A stretch of DNA of 64,000 nucleotides from Litsea cubeba. Lineage: Eukaryota > Streptophyta > Magnoliopsida > Laurales > Lauraceae. The notes below the pieces were generated by a model. It had not been told where the DNA came from and made no database searches. It saw nothing but the letters and a program-made list of their open reading frames with translations. Location of the stretch: the NCBI GenBank assembly GCA_012931725.1, contig CM022949.1, positions 9,077,059 through 9,141,058 of the forward strand. The letters are read 5' to 3'. The translations under genes and the position numbers were made by a program. This document shows, in pieces, positions 35,462 through 46,864 of the stretch. Positions within the stretch are counted from its first letter, which is position 1, and every line of letters begins with the position of its first letter.

Positions 35462-38400
35462 GGAGATAGGTTAGGGATGTTAGTTTTGAATTTTACTTTT
35501 TAATAGTTAGATTTAAATTTTGAATAGCTGATCTTGTATAAACTAAGATGATTTTCTTGAATGAAAGATATGGTGAAAATTTTAAGCAAATTTAGCCTCT
35601 TTAGACTTTCCATATGATATCATAGCCATTGTTGGTCCCATCTCTTATGCTTATGTAATAATCTGAATTGTCATATATATTTTTTTTTCTCATGAACAAA
35701 AGTCTAGCATTCTCCCTTGTTCATGCAATTATCTAAATTTCATGATCTCATTTTGCACGATGAAAGCTTCTAAAAGAATCACGATAAATCTGATCTAATT
35801 AATGGGGCCACTGGGACCTATATATGGACTCAAAAGAGCGGGTTGCAACAATATTGATGATATCTATAAGCAGATATCATGCATGAAATACATTAAGAAA
35901 GGTCATGAATTTGTATTTTCTTACGATAACAATAGCATGATCCTTAATTTTTCATCGAAGCACCATGCGATTGTGGGAGTGTGTTAGAGATATCACGAGA
36001 TAAATTATGTTCATTAGGAGTGTTAGGATTGAATTTAAGATGAACTCATCCTTTTCATATCCAACATTCTCTATTGCTCAACTCAGCCAATGCAATTAGT
36101 GGAGAAGATTAAAAGGAAAGAAAAAAACACCTGGACAACATTGTGCTGAGGGAGTCACCATGCATGTTAATTCCCTTATCTCATTGACAGAACATATATA
36201 TATATATCTTCGCCGATGATATGCACAACAAGCGATTAAAATTGTGTGACAATTGAGGCCAGTCAAATCTCAGCATCTAATTTACAAAAGAATATTATGT
36301 TGAATCTTGTGCTTAACTTTTGATAAGAATAACAATAAACAACTCCAGAATAGGAGCAGTTTGCTCTTCCAAGAGACAAAGATCAAAGAGCAAACAAATA
36401 ATTAAGGATAAAAATAAGAGCAATTACAGATAGATTAGTATATATCTGCCCCTGCTTTGACTAATGTAATGAGTCATCTTCTTACTTTTCCTAATCAACC
36501 CAAGGAATGTGGGATTAAAGGGCCAGTAATTCTTCTGTCTTGGCCTTCCACCTTTGGTGTAAGACAAAGACCCATCATTTCAATGTGAGGTCATAACCTT
36601 TTTTTGTTATTTATTTATTTATTCTTTTTTTGGGTTTTTAGTTTTTACATATTAGAACTCCAACCAATCCAATTCAGTTGCCAATCAATAAATAAATAAA
36701 AGTCTAGCCAACCCCACCAGTACTATTATTGGATGAGACTACCATGATGGGAGTGATGTGTTATTATCAAGCAGTATGTGTCCCAACATCCCCAAGAAAA
36801 ATTGGGCCAAGCTGAGTACTCAATCCAGTGGGGCCCATCAGGCAACTAGACATGTGAGCCACCCAGTTCTGTGAGGAGGAGCATTGGATTGAACTGGGTT
36901 CCTGTTAGATCCCCACCCAAAATGCATCATGGGTTTGTGGGCTACCCACTTAGACATCCACCACTCCAATCACTTTGGTTAGGTAAGCTTTAATTTTTAT
37001 CAAATGGGAATGTTTCACTGTCCTAATCAAGAAGATAACATACATTATTATAGAAACCTCAGTGGAAGCATTTGTGTGGATTCCACTAGAGCATTTGCAG
37101 CCTCAGTTCACTTGCATGCAAATCATCCCCTTCCAGAAACAATTTTTTTATCTTATGCTAAAGTATATTTCAGAAACATTGTCAATAATTCAATATCATG
37201 ATCACAAGATATTCAAGCTATATCATAAAACATGATCATCTTGAAATAATATCATGAGATACTTATCTGATATTTTTGTAAAGTTCATATATACATCTTA
37301 AGCAATTTAATTAATCTGAGAAAAATATATTATTTTTTTTCAATTTTTTTCAGGATATTCTTTTCCAGTTTTATATCCCATGACATATTCAAAATGCTGA
37401 AAATCACACTACGTCTAGAGGGTGAGAATTTGCCAATAAAGGAGATTGGTCTGCCATTACCCCTTTAGGAATAGTTTATGCCATGAGAATATCCATCCCA
37501 TTTGAGTGCACTGAATTAGGAACTTCTTTTAATCAGTAACAACAAATTTTATTTAGGAGGGAGAAAATACAAAGTTATATATATATATATATGAAGAGAG
37601 AGAGAATTATACTCTACATGCACAAGTGCCAAGTACTCTTGGACCAACCAAATTATGACCCAACCCAATGGATCAAAATCAATGGCCATGGAGTGGACAG
37701 GTGAAAAGGCGAGAAACGGCCGGTGATCGAATCGGACGACTTGGATGAATCAACGGTCCAATTTGTATTCAGGGCGTTATCAAATAATTAGGATCATCCA
37801 ATCAATATGAGTTTTAGAGGATGGTCCCATCCGTGATGATCATGATCCAAATGGAATGGACGGTTTGGATGAACCTAAACGTGAGCAACAAGTGTGTGAG
37901 TGCGTGTGGAAATGTCAAAGAAGGCGTTGAAAAGGAGAGTCTGTTTAAAAAGGAGCAACTATAATAATAGAAACGCAGAGCGCATGGAAATGGCGTTTGC
38001 GTGGCCACTCTTTTGTCACTTGCCTCAGTTGGATTCTCACTCAACGGCCATTCTCCTCCCTCCATTGAAAAACAACCTTTGATTTGTTAGAAACTACAAA
38101 AATGACATTAGGGCAGGTTCGAGTAAATCGATATGACTAATATATGAAAAACCGAACCGCTCAAAATCATTGTCACCCCATACATTTATCCCGAGCCCCA
38201 ACTTTTGCTAGAATCAAATTTGGCTCACTATAAAATTGAACATTAAAACACTAAGTAAGAATTTAGAACGAGAAATGGAGCCGAAAATAAGGAAGTTATT
38301 GATCATGGAGCAAATATAATTTGAAAGAGAAAGCGAGCCAAAAAAAGAGGAAGGGATACTGGGATAGCCCATTGGTTGGGAGCTTTTTATATCTTCCAAG

Positions 38401-38821
38401 CGCCAGAGTTTGATCCTTAGGTCCTCTCTCATGCTTGTGCAGGTGGTCTTGTCACTTTTTTTTTAGTGTACGTGTGCTGGGATTCACTCCCACATGAGTC
38501 GTGCCACTCAAAGGTCCAGCCACCTTGGCCCGGCTTAGCTTACTGGGAAACCCACTTACGGTTTTAGTAGCTTTTGGTAGTTTTTTCCAAGAAGAAGGGC
38601 ATTCATTGAAATGGGAAGTTAAAGTTGGCCACAAAAATGATGCATGCATGTGTCCATGAGAAGCTAAGGCAGCTTTGCATTTGTAAGCAAAGGCAACAGT
38701 ACTGGTGTGTTGCTTCTTGCATTGGAACACGTCCATGTACATTCATTCTTCATTGCACTGAATCCCCATAAAAAGATGGAAGGGGTGAGATATGACTGGA
38801 AAACAAATTATAGAATAGAAT

Positions 38822-38823
<2 letters not shown>
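35462..38823. other. Intergenic, no gene recognised
   Basis: AT-rich sequence with small microsatellites (36197-36207, 37575-37592). A tract at about 38350-38450 (gatagcccattggttgggag, then gagtttgatcctt and a T-run) is faintly SINE-like but is not called. 38770-38873 is the upstream region of the DUF599 gene. Confidence 0.35.

Positions 38824-38872
<49 letters not shown>
38824..38872. repeat. (GA)n microsatellite before the DUF599 start codon
   Basis: A run of about 24 GA repeats ends one base before the ATG at 38874. It is probably in the 5' leader, as at the first SAUR gene. Confidence 0.85.
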
Positions 38873-38873
<1 letters not shown>

Positions 38874-38876
<3 letters not shown>

Positions 38877-40914
38877 GAATGGAGAAAGAGCTATTTGGAC
38901 TTGGTGCTGGTGCCTTGTGGGCTTCTCATGAGCATTCTATATCATGGGTGGCTTTGGCACAAGGTTAGGACACAACCCAAAAGCACAGTCATTGGAATCA
39001 ATGCAACTGGTCGACGTCTTTGGGTCGCTGCCATGATCAAGGTAAGAACAAAGAAAACACAATCCATTTCACGATCCTACTTAAGCTTGTGGGGTCGTAA
39101 TTGTAATGGGTGTATAGCTTAACCTACATCATCATCATCGTCATCGTCATCGAAGCATTGCCACAGCTATGTGAATTCTCTTTTACCATTCCAATTTATC
39201 TTAAGCCAAAACCTCATATAAGTTGCACTTCTTAACCTAAATATATACCCAAATAGACACTAAATGACCTTCGTATCAAGATTTTTGTTGTGAATCTTCG
39301 CATCTTATCTAAGATTTGGGTTTTGATGAGATTAACCTATGCAACTAATGGTTGCTATATATCTTATTCTCATCTTGTGAGGCTTCTTTTCTGCCATTTG
39401 AATGCTACGGTTGAAGATGGTAATGACTATAAATTAAATCAGTTGAGCTGTGACCATTGCCAATGTATGGCAATCATCTCACCCACCAGAGCACCTATGA
39501 AATCTGATGAAGGAAAACACATGCTGGATATATGGAACTCTAATGGGGAATGAGTTTGTTGGCCCAAGGATTACAAGTGTGGAACCAAAAGGTTGTATGT
39601 GAAGTTGAGATGGAAAACACTTAGGACCATGCTAATTGAAGGTTCTAGAACATGTAATTAGTAGAATGTGATTCAGGATGAGGTGGATTAATAGTTATAA
39701 GTTATGGTATTCATGGAATATGCTTTTGAGAAATATTCTGTCATCAGACAAACAATAAGCCATTCAGTCTAGGCCACTAAATCCGATCCACTTTCACGTG
39801 GCAACTTTTCATTACATGCCACAAAAACTGCACTATGGATCAACAGTGACACTTTGGAAAGAAGTGAGAGAGAATGTCAGCCATTCTAGTACATCCTGGA
39901 TTAAATTCTCAAATAGGTTCAGACTTAATCTTACTATTTCTATCCATCCATGTCTTTTTCGGCATACTCTTTTTTCTTTTTTTAGGTTCTTCCATCCGTA
40001 TACTTTTCTACCTACCCCTGGCTACTTATTTCTATTCTTAATTATTTCTCTATATATCAAGCTCATGTTTGAAATCAGAAATATGATCTTCATTAAAAAC
40101 TAATAATAACGGTCCGATATTCTTAATTTACCAAGTAAAATCACTCCCTAGATTTAGATATCCCCCCCCCCCCCCCACCACCACCACCCCCAAAAAAAAA
40201 AAAAAAAGAATATTCTAAATAATTCATGCATTTGCTGAATCAATGAAGATTTTGAGGCCCTTTTGCCACACTTGAGCCCAAATGAACAAGAGATATACAG
40301 ATAGAGACAGAGAGATTAAGAGAGGATGATTATAGAATGAAACACACAGTTTCTTAACAGAATCTACATTGTGAATTTGTGGTCAGGACAATGACAAGAA
40401 GAACATCTTAGCCGTCCAAACACTCCGAAATGCGATCATGGGCTCGACCCTGATGGCCACCACATCCATCCTCCTGTGCTCCGGCCTGGCCGCAGTCATC
40501 AGCAGCACATACAGCATCAAGAAACCACTCAACGACACAATCTATGGCGCCCATGGGGAGTTCATGGTGGCCTTGAAGTATGTCACACTCTTCATGTTCT
40601 TCCTTTTCGCCTTCATGTGCCACTCTCTCTCCATCAGGTTTGTGAACCAGGTGAACTTCCTCATCAACATCCCCCATGATGATTCCCATACAATCACCGC
40701 CACCTACGTTTCTGACCTTCTGGAGAAGGGGTTTCTCCTCAACACTGCAGGGAATCGCCTCTTCTACACGGCGCTTCCGCTTCTCCTTTGGATCTTTGGA
40801 CCAGTACTAGTTTTCTTTTGTTCACTTACCATGATCCCTATTTTATACCATCAGGATATTCTTTATGAAAGTGAGGAGGGGAAGATGGGGAATAAAAGAA
40901 TGATGGAAGCATAA
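38874..40914 (+). CDS. DUF599 transmembrane protein (two exons)
   Basis: Exon 1 is 38874-39041 (56 codons, ends ...VAAMIK, donor aag|gtaaga). Exon 2 is 40387-40914 (acceptor gtcag|gac, stop TAA). The phase-0 intron is 1,345 bp. The joined protein is 231 residues, close to the usual size of plant DUF599 proteins such as At4g31330 (recalled). Four hydrophobic segments are visible at about residues 8-28, 74-97, 117-139 and 183-210. Conserved blocks are WHKVRTQPKSTVIGIN, GRRLWVAAM, NILAVQTLRNAIMGSTLMAT, LLNTAGNRLFY and WIFGPVLVF. The molecular function of the family is unknown. Most DUF599 proteins are plant-specific and membrane-resident. All sites needed for expression look intact. Confidence 0.93.
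39042..40386 (+). other. Intron of the DUF599 gene
   Basis: The intron is bounded by gtaaga and tgtggtcag. It contains a C-run at about 40163-40178 followed by caccacc and an A-run. The open frames at 39290-39553 and 39798-40103 show no conserved motif. Confidence 0.85.
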
Positions 40915-43129
40915 GTTGTTGAACGTTTAACATGTAAAAGTTGAGAGATGAGGATTAAAGAAATGAATCATATGTACGTAGAATGGTGAAGTTGTGCACA
41001 TTTTTATTGAAATGGGTCCATTTCCCTTTGAATACTCAGGGACTAAAGAAAATCCTGAAATCTCTCTCTCTCTCACATACAACACACACACACACACACA
41101 AAGTAGCACCAGCAGGATCAGCTTAATGGATATATTCCACCTTTTTAGCCTTTGGTATAATCCTCATCCATTTGAGGATGTCCTGAAGCATATAATTTCC
41201 AAAATAGATTGATTCATAATTCTATATATCACATAACAGCCACATCTTAAACCAAATTAATATGTACAAGAAATTTTAAAATTGCTGCATTCTCCTAATT
41301 TAGTTATAGTGTTCGAGTGAGGGTACCTATTCGGAATGACAAGGCTGTATCTATCTCTAGGCAATTATTAGACAAGGAACCTGGTGAAGTTGGTTTAACT
41401 AGGCCCAATACCTAATCAAGTTTATGTAAGAAACGGATGTTGCAAGACATTGCCTTAATTTTTGTACCAAGTAAAAACTCCCTAATTTTTTTTTCCTTTT
41501 TGGTTAATTGAGTTGTAAAGTAGTTATCAAGAGAGTGTAATTTATTGATCCAAACAGTTGACTTGATGGTCGTCTAGGTTTCCAATCCTAAGCGCAGATG
41601 ATTAAGAATTCAGTTGAAAATTAGATGTTCCCATTTGCCTTCTTTGTAGTTTGATACCTAGGAGCATATGCCAAGAGGCTTTTATGGAAGAGGTATTTTT
41701 TGGGTGAAGAATGCCAGCAAAATCTGAAGCTTTAGCAGTGGTCTTCAACTTCATAGCACCCAGATGCTAAATAGAACTTTGGCTTCTCTCAAGTTGCATT
41801 ATATTTTCTTAGGCATGTGCTCCTAAGAATTAGTTATTGGCTGTCTAGAATCAAGTGTCCCTTGAGCTTAGAGCCAAAGGCTCTTGAGCTGGACCCTATA
41901 TCGGGCGGGAGATACCCCGGATTATAGAATAAAAAAAAAACAGCAAACAAAAGGATCTTTTTGTGTCTCACATTACCCCCAGACTTCTAAGAAAAGTGTT
42001 CCTCAAAATGGTTAAGCCTTAAGATAAAGGGCCATCAAACAGTATAATTTTTTTTTTCATATTGAAACTGAATTAAGTACAGATAGAAAATGATCACCCG
42101 GCCGCCACTCTTATATCCATTACAATCCTTTGTTGCAACCCATTTTACCATGAACTCTTAGGAAGTCAATCCCATGCAAACAAACAGGCCCTTAAGTATA
42201 TAAACTCTTTTATAAAGTGTTATCATTTTCTAATTTTTATACCCTTTGAAAAAAAAAAAAAAAACAAACCCAAATATTTGAGACAACCAAACTCTTGACG
42301 GATTGCACTCTGGTAGGGAATATAAAATTCACGTGGAGTTCAAATCTAGTACGTCCAGGTTTCATTTTATATAGGGTTCAGGTTTAGCTTTGCCCATATT
42401 CAATTCAAGCTGCATGTTTAAAGTCACATGGATCTAGACTCTTGAGTCTGTCTCAAAGTCACATAGATCTAAACTCCTGAGTCTGTCTCAAAGTCATTTA
42501 AACTTGGACTTTCAAATCAATTGATTAGCAGAAAGGCTTACAATTTGGAATAGAGCTGAAGATAACACACAACAAGAAGGTTCCCATTGGTACAGCTGCA
42601 AGTCCATTCACCATTTCAACAAAATAAAGGTGGTCTACAGTTCCAACAATATGGATTGATATGTTTTGTATGTTGTGCAGGTTCAAGCCCATTAACCATC
42701 TCAAGCTTATCAGGGGTCCGTCCGTCCACCAACCCATTGACCCAGCCTGTTTTCAGGCTGGCATTTCAAACCCCATCAATAAGCTGTTGGGTATGAGATG
42801 GTCTACCGGCACAAAAATGAGTTAAGAGTTAGAATTGAGTCAATACTTGCTAACAGTTGTTGGTTGACATCAACTGACCCATCCCATTGCCCTCCAACTA
42901 CTAATTATAATCTGAATTCAAGCCCCAGTCACAGACAATCCTACATTGAGTTTTCACTTTTCATCCATCAATACCGTTCAAATTAAAACCAACAGAAACT
43001 TATAAATAGAGAAATATCCGGACATGATCAATTTACATCGTTAATCAGATCCAAATCTATGGATGCTGCTTCACTTCAACACAAACCAATACAAATCAGT
43101 GCATTTCATACCATCATTCATTCAAATAT
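40915..43129. other. Intergenic, no gene recognised
   Basis: The DUF599 3' flank is followed by AT-rich sequence. At 42419-42505 a 37-bp unit (aagtcacatggatctagact, then gagtctgtctc) is repeated about 2.5 times. No conserved coding region is seen. Confidence 0.4.
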
Positions 43130-43307
43130 AAGTACATGATGCACCCAAAGAATTCAAAAGAAAAAAAGAAGAAACAAAAGTTAAGAATCCTAATTTGGTG
43201 ACCTCGTTCGATTCAACTGTAACATATATTGGCATACATTGTCTTCACAAAAAGAAGAAATCAAAGGTAAAAACCAAAAAATCAAAATCAAAATCAAAAG
43301 TAGAGTT

Positions 43308-43690
43308 AATCTCCTCAAGTGCTTCTGAATATGGGATTGAAACATCTCAGCCTATGATGAACAGCATCCAATGATCTCTTCTCCAAGGTAAACTCATCTA
43401 CTTGCATGAAGATAACTTTATCTCTTACCACCTTAAGCTCCAAAAACATACACCATGGAATTCTCAGTCCTCAGGAATCCAAACTCCTCTTTTGCCTCCC
43501 TCATTATATCTCAAACAACCTGCAAACTTGGTTGGAATGACAAAACTCTTGAGCTCTTGTCCCATGCATACCGCAAGGAATTCCTTCGGATAACAGCATT
43601 TCCTGTTGAGAATGAGAGTGTTCTATTGAAAAATGCAGTGCCTTTGCTGGTGGTCGTGCTAATCTCTATGTTGTTGTGTGTTTGCAAGGG
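43308..43690 (-). pseudogene. Decayed SAUR copy related to the gene at 25274
   Basis: On the minus strand blocks align in several frames with the SAUR37/38-like gene: TSKGTAFFNRTLSFS, then LAVCMGQELKSFVIP, then EEFGF-like and SLEKRSLDAVHHR-like coding text, and at the end gagatgtttcaatcccatat, which parallels the active gene's EMSQSHL. Frameshifts and stops separate the blocks, and the N-terminal helix is not recognisable. Similarity continues into the 3' flank (gatgcacccaaag at 43139 and at 25009), so this is a duplicated genomic segment and not just a coding fragment. Confidence 0.8.
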
Positions 43691-43700
43691 TCCCTGACAT

Positions 43701-44681
43701 TTTCTCTGAAATGATCAGAAGCGACATGAAATTGAAAGTGCAGTTTTTCTAAGGTGTTTCCAGAATTGAAAGGATTCCAATAAACTTTCTTTTGTAATTT
43801 TTGTTAAGCATATTGAGAATTAAGTAGACACTGGTAAAATTCTCCACCAAGTTTTGCTCGGTTTCGATGAAGTGTTACCACCCACAAGCCTCATGACTCA
43901 CAGCGTGTGACTACTATACCACTAGAAATTATTGTAGCTGGCGGTGTATGTATGCATGTAAGAGAGATTCAACAAAGAGAAAAAAGTGCTTGATTGTACC
44001 ATTTCCACAGCCTTCCAAATATGCATGAGGTCAACCTATTGGTTATCTGAACCAACGCTGGCTCTATTGTAGATGGAGGTATGGTAAAAATTTTCCCAGG
44101 ATCATAATGACTGGCCAGTGTTTCATCAATGTCAATTGAGAATCTTATAAAACCACTTCCGTAGAAGCCCTTTTGGAAAATGCACTCTCATCACTATAAA
44201 ACTGGTGGTGCCAACTACTCATTACTTGCTATCAGTATCCAGTAGGGTGGCATCAACCAATGAGAATCAGCTGCAAATAACACTCTTAACAACACATCAG
44301 GTACAAAAGCAAAAAATAAATATATAAAGTTCACCAAAGGAAATGCTTTTTTTCACCAAGAAAACCAAAATCACAACTAAATACATACAACAACTAAGGA
44401 TTTCAAAGAACTACCGGTCATTTGGAGAGAAAATGATGGGCACTTGGTTTCTCTCAGGACAATAGTTGTCCATCGAATTAGGCTCTAGAATCTCCCAAAG
44501 ATGCAAATTATTGTATGAGAAGTAAAAGATAGAAGGAACATGGAATCAAGATGGCTAGAAGAGACACATTTTACATGGTTAGCTTAAGACCTAAATCGAA
44601 GCTACTTTAGAGACGGTGTCAGGAACTCTTAATGGTTGTTGCCCACCTTTAAATTAATTCTAAGGTTATGTAATTGACAGT
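43701..44681. other. Intergenic, no gene recognised
   Basis: No family match or repeat structure is seen on either strand. Confidence 0.4.
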
Positions 44682-44842
44682 TTATCTTTCTTTAGATTCT
44701 CGAATAATGTCCTTGAAATACTTCCACTCTTCATCCAAATCCCTGCCGCCTGAAGAATGGTCTCTTGTGTTTCGAGGATGATGACTACGTCGATGCGGGG
44801 AAAGGGTTGCTCCTCGTTGTCTAGTTGAAGCAATTGGTTGAG
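44682..44842 (-). CDS. Possible terminal exon of an unidentified gene
   Basis: An acceptor-like ctgttttgacag precedes an open stretch reading AQPIASTRQRGATLSPHRR, then SGGRDLDEEWKYFKDIIRES and KER before a TAA stop. The composition (basic, then an acidic/aromatic helix) looks like a real protein C-terminus. No family is recognised. It lies on the same strand as, and 2 kb downstream of, the helicase's last exon, separated by the PIF/Harbinger-type element. It could be an alternative last exon of that gene, but no suitable donor in frame was found in the helicase exon. Confidence 0.35.
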
Positions 44843-44997
44843 CTGTCAAAACAGTGATACACAAACTACATCAGAAAAGTAATGAGAAATACATAGCAAG
44901 CAGAGTAGTTGAAGCACATTAAAAGGCAGATCCTTTAACAAGGAAGTTAAATTGGACATGACAATAGCAACATAAGAATCTCACTTCTGAAAACTTA

Positions 44998-46237
44998 GGG
45001 CACGTTTGTGTACAAGCCATTTCCGTGGAATGCAGAAATTGCCACGTCAGCAAAATCCATGGTAATTGGATTCTATTGAAAAGGTCTTCCACAGAAATTA
45101 TAAATCTATGTTTGGAGCGAAATATTTTTCTTTGCAGAAATGGTACTTTTCATGATTGGTGTTGCAGTTTCCATGGAATAAAATTCTGCCTTGATCTGTT
45201 TAACAGAGGAATGCAGAGAAGGAACAAAAAGGGATTATCAAAAAATCAAGAGCGACAAGTAATCCAGTTCTATGAAGATATACTGATCATTTACAGAAAC
45301 ACCCAAAAAAAGGCCTTTTTATTGATTGAATATGATAATTTTGGGTGGCCAGTTCATACACAAGAAGAATATGATGAAGTTACAAGCCCTCTACGAAGCT
45401 CCTCTACTAGCTCATCCTATGAAAAGGAAGTAGTAACAAAGCAATAAGGAATACAAAGACAATCACACCTATCATCCTCCATGCTCCCACCTCAAACACA
45501 TCATCTTCTCTGGTGTCTACATGAGTTCACAAATGTCCAAACAAATATGAGTAATTCCTCTTTCCATGGGAATTGGAGCAGAGGGGTGGGGCAAGGAATG
45601 GGATCGGAATTGAGTTAGGGTTAGGGTATGGATTTGGGTTAGATTAGGGCTAGGATTTGGGTTTTTACTATTAGGGCACAGAAACTGAATAATGTCAATG
45701 GGATTTGGGTTTAGGTTAGGGTTAGAGATGGTACCTCGTGAGAGAGGAATGGAGATGGATTATTGAGAGAGAGAGAGGGGTGGAATGGTCGAGAAAGGGA
45801 AAGGGAGATGGAGATAAGCTAAGACGCCATGGAAGAGCTTTCTGCTTTTTTGGCTGGACTTGTGCAACCCATTTCTCGATGAGGAAGAGAGACAGAGAGA
45901 GGTTCTGGTAGCTTTGGGTGATCAGAGAAGATGAAGAAGAAGCAGTTCAGGGGATGAAGTTTTTCGGGATTTTTTTTTGCCAGAGCATTTTTTATGAATG
46001 GAAGAGGATAGCGATGGAAATGGGGTCGGAAACGAAGCTTATAAAGGGGGGTAAGTTTTCCGAGGAAATGGAAACAACACCCCCCCGAAGGAAGTCCATT
46101 TCCAGGGATAGGAAGGAAAAGGCTGACCTGGCAGAAAAGTAATTCAGTGGAAAATCGCCGCACCAAACTCATGAAAAGAGGGGTTTCTGCATAAAACTAC
46201 TTCCTTTTCCATGGAAATGGACTACACAAACATGCCT
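44998..46237. mobile_element. PIF/Harbinger-type element (1.24 kb)
   Basis: The left end gggcacgtttgtgta and right end (complement) aggcatgtttgtgta are terminal inverted repeats that extend through ccatttccgtggaa and ccatttccatggaa. The 3-bp target duplication tta is at 44995-44997 and 46238-46240, as in the PIF/Harbinger superfamily. The interior includes ggttaggg-like repeats at about 45610-45725 and open frames at 45025-45447 (+) and 45819-46172 (-). I do not recognise a transposase in them, so the element is probably non-autonomous. Confidence 0.75.
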
Positions 46238-46864
46238 TTAGAGACAGGATTGCATCTGAGTTGGGTCAGGCCTGGGCAGGCTAGCAGTTCATCCATTATC
46301 AGCCAGTGAGCTAGAAACAGACCCAGAACTATGTGCCCCAAATCTACTGGATTTGGCAAAAGCCTTAAGTAACCTACTCATTTACTACTGGATCAAATGA
46401 TGCTCAATCAAATTAAAGGATATAAACCTAATCTGGTCCATCTAGTTAGCAGACTTGAATAATGAGACACACCCCTAGCCCAAGGTGAGCCAAGTTCAAG
46501 ACACCTGGCCTCGCTGCAAATATACCAATTATAAAAAAACAAAACATGAATAAGTACATGTACAGACACACACCAAGATGTGCACAGTTGCACACACAAG
46601 ACAAGTGTGCTTCATGCAAAACCGAGTGTAAATACTAAACGATGAACTGCTCCATTAGCTCCACTCATTAATACATGTTGCGTGCACATTCTTGTCAAGC
46701 TCATCCAAGTCTACACACATTCTTGGTAAGCTTGGCCAGGACATTTTTTAGGAACAGTTAAAAACTGATGAACCAAAGAGAGAAAAAGAATTAAAGTAAA
46801 AAATTCTTTGTACAATGATGTGCCTTCCAAGCGACGAAAATATACGCACTCACACAAAATAAAT
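46238..46864. other. Helicase 3' flank
   Basis: No conserved coding region is seen. The stop codon of the helicase gene is at 46865-46867 and the 3' UTR is expected to extend leftwards into this stretch. Confidence 0.4.

Noticed and set aside
38350..38460. Second SINE candidate ending in a T/A-run
   Set aside because: No target duplication, and the B box gtttgatcctt is poor.
45610..45725. Interstitial telomere
   Set aside because: Degenerate gttaggg-like repeats only, no long perfect TTTAGGG array.
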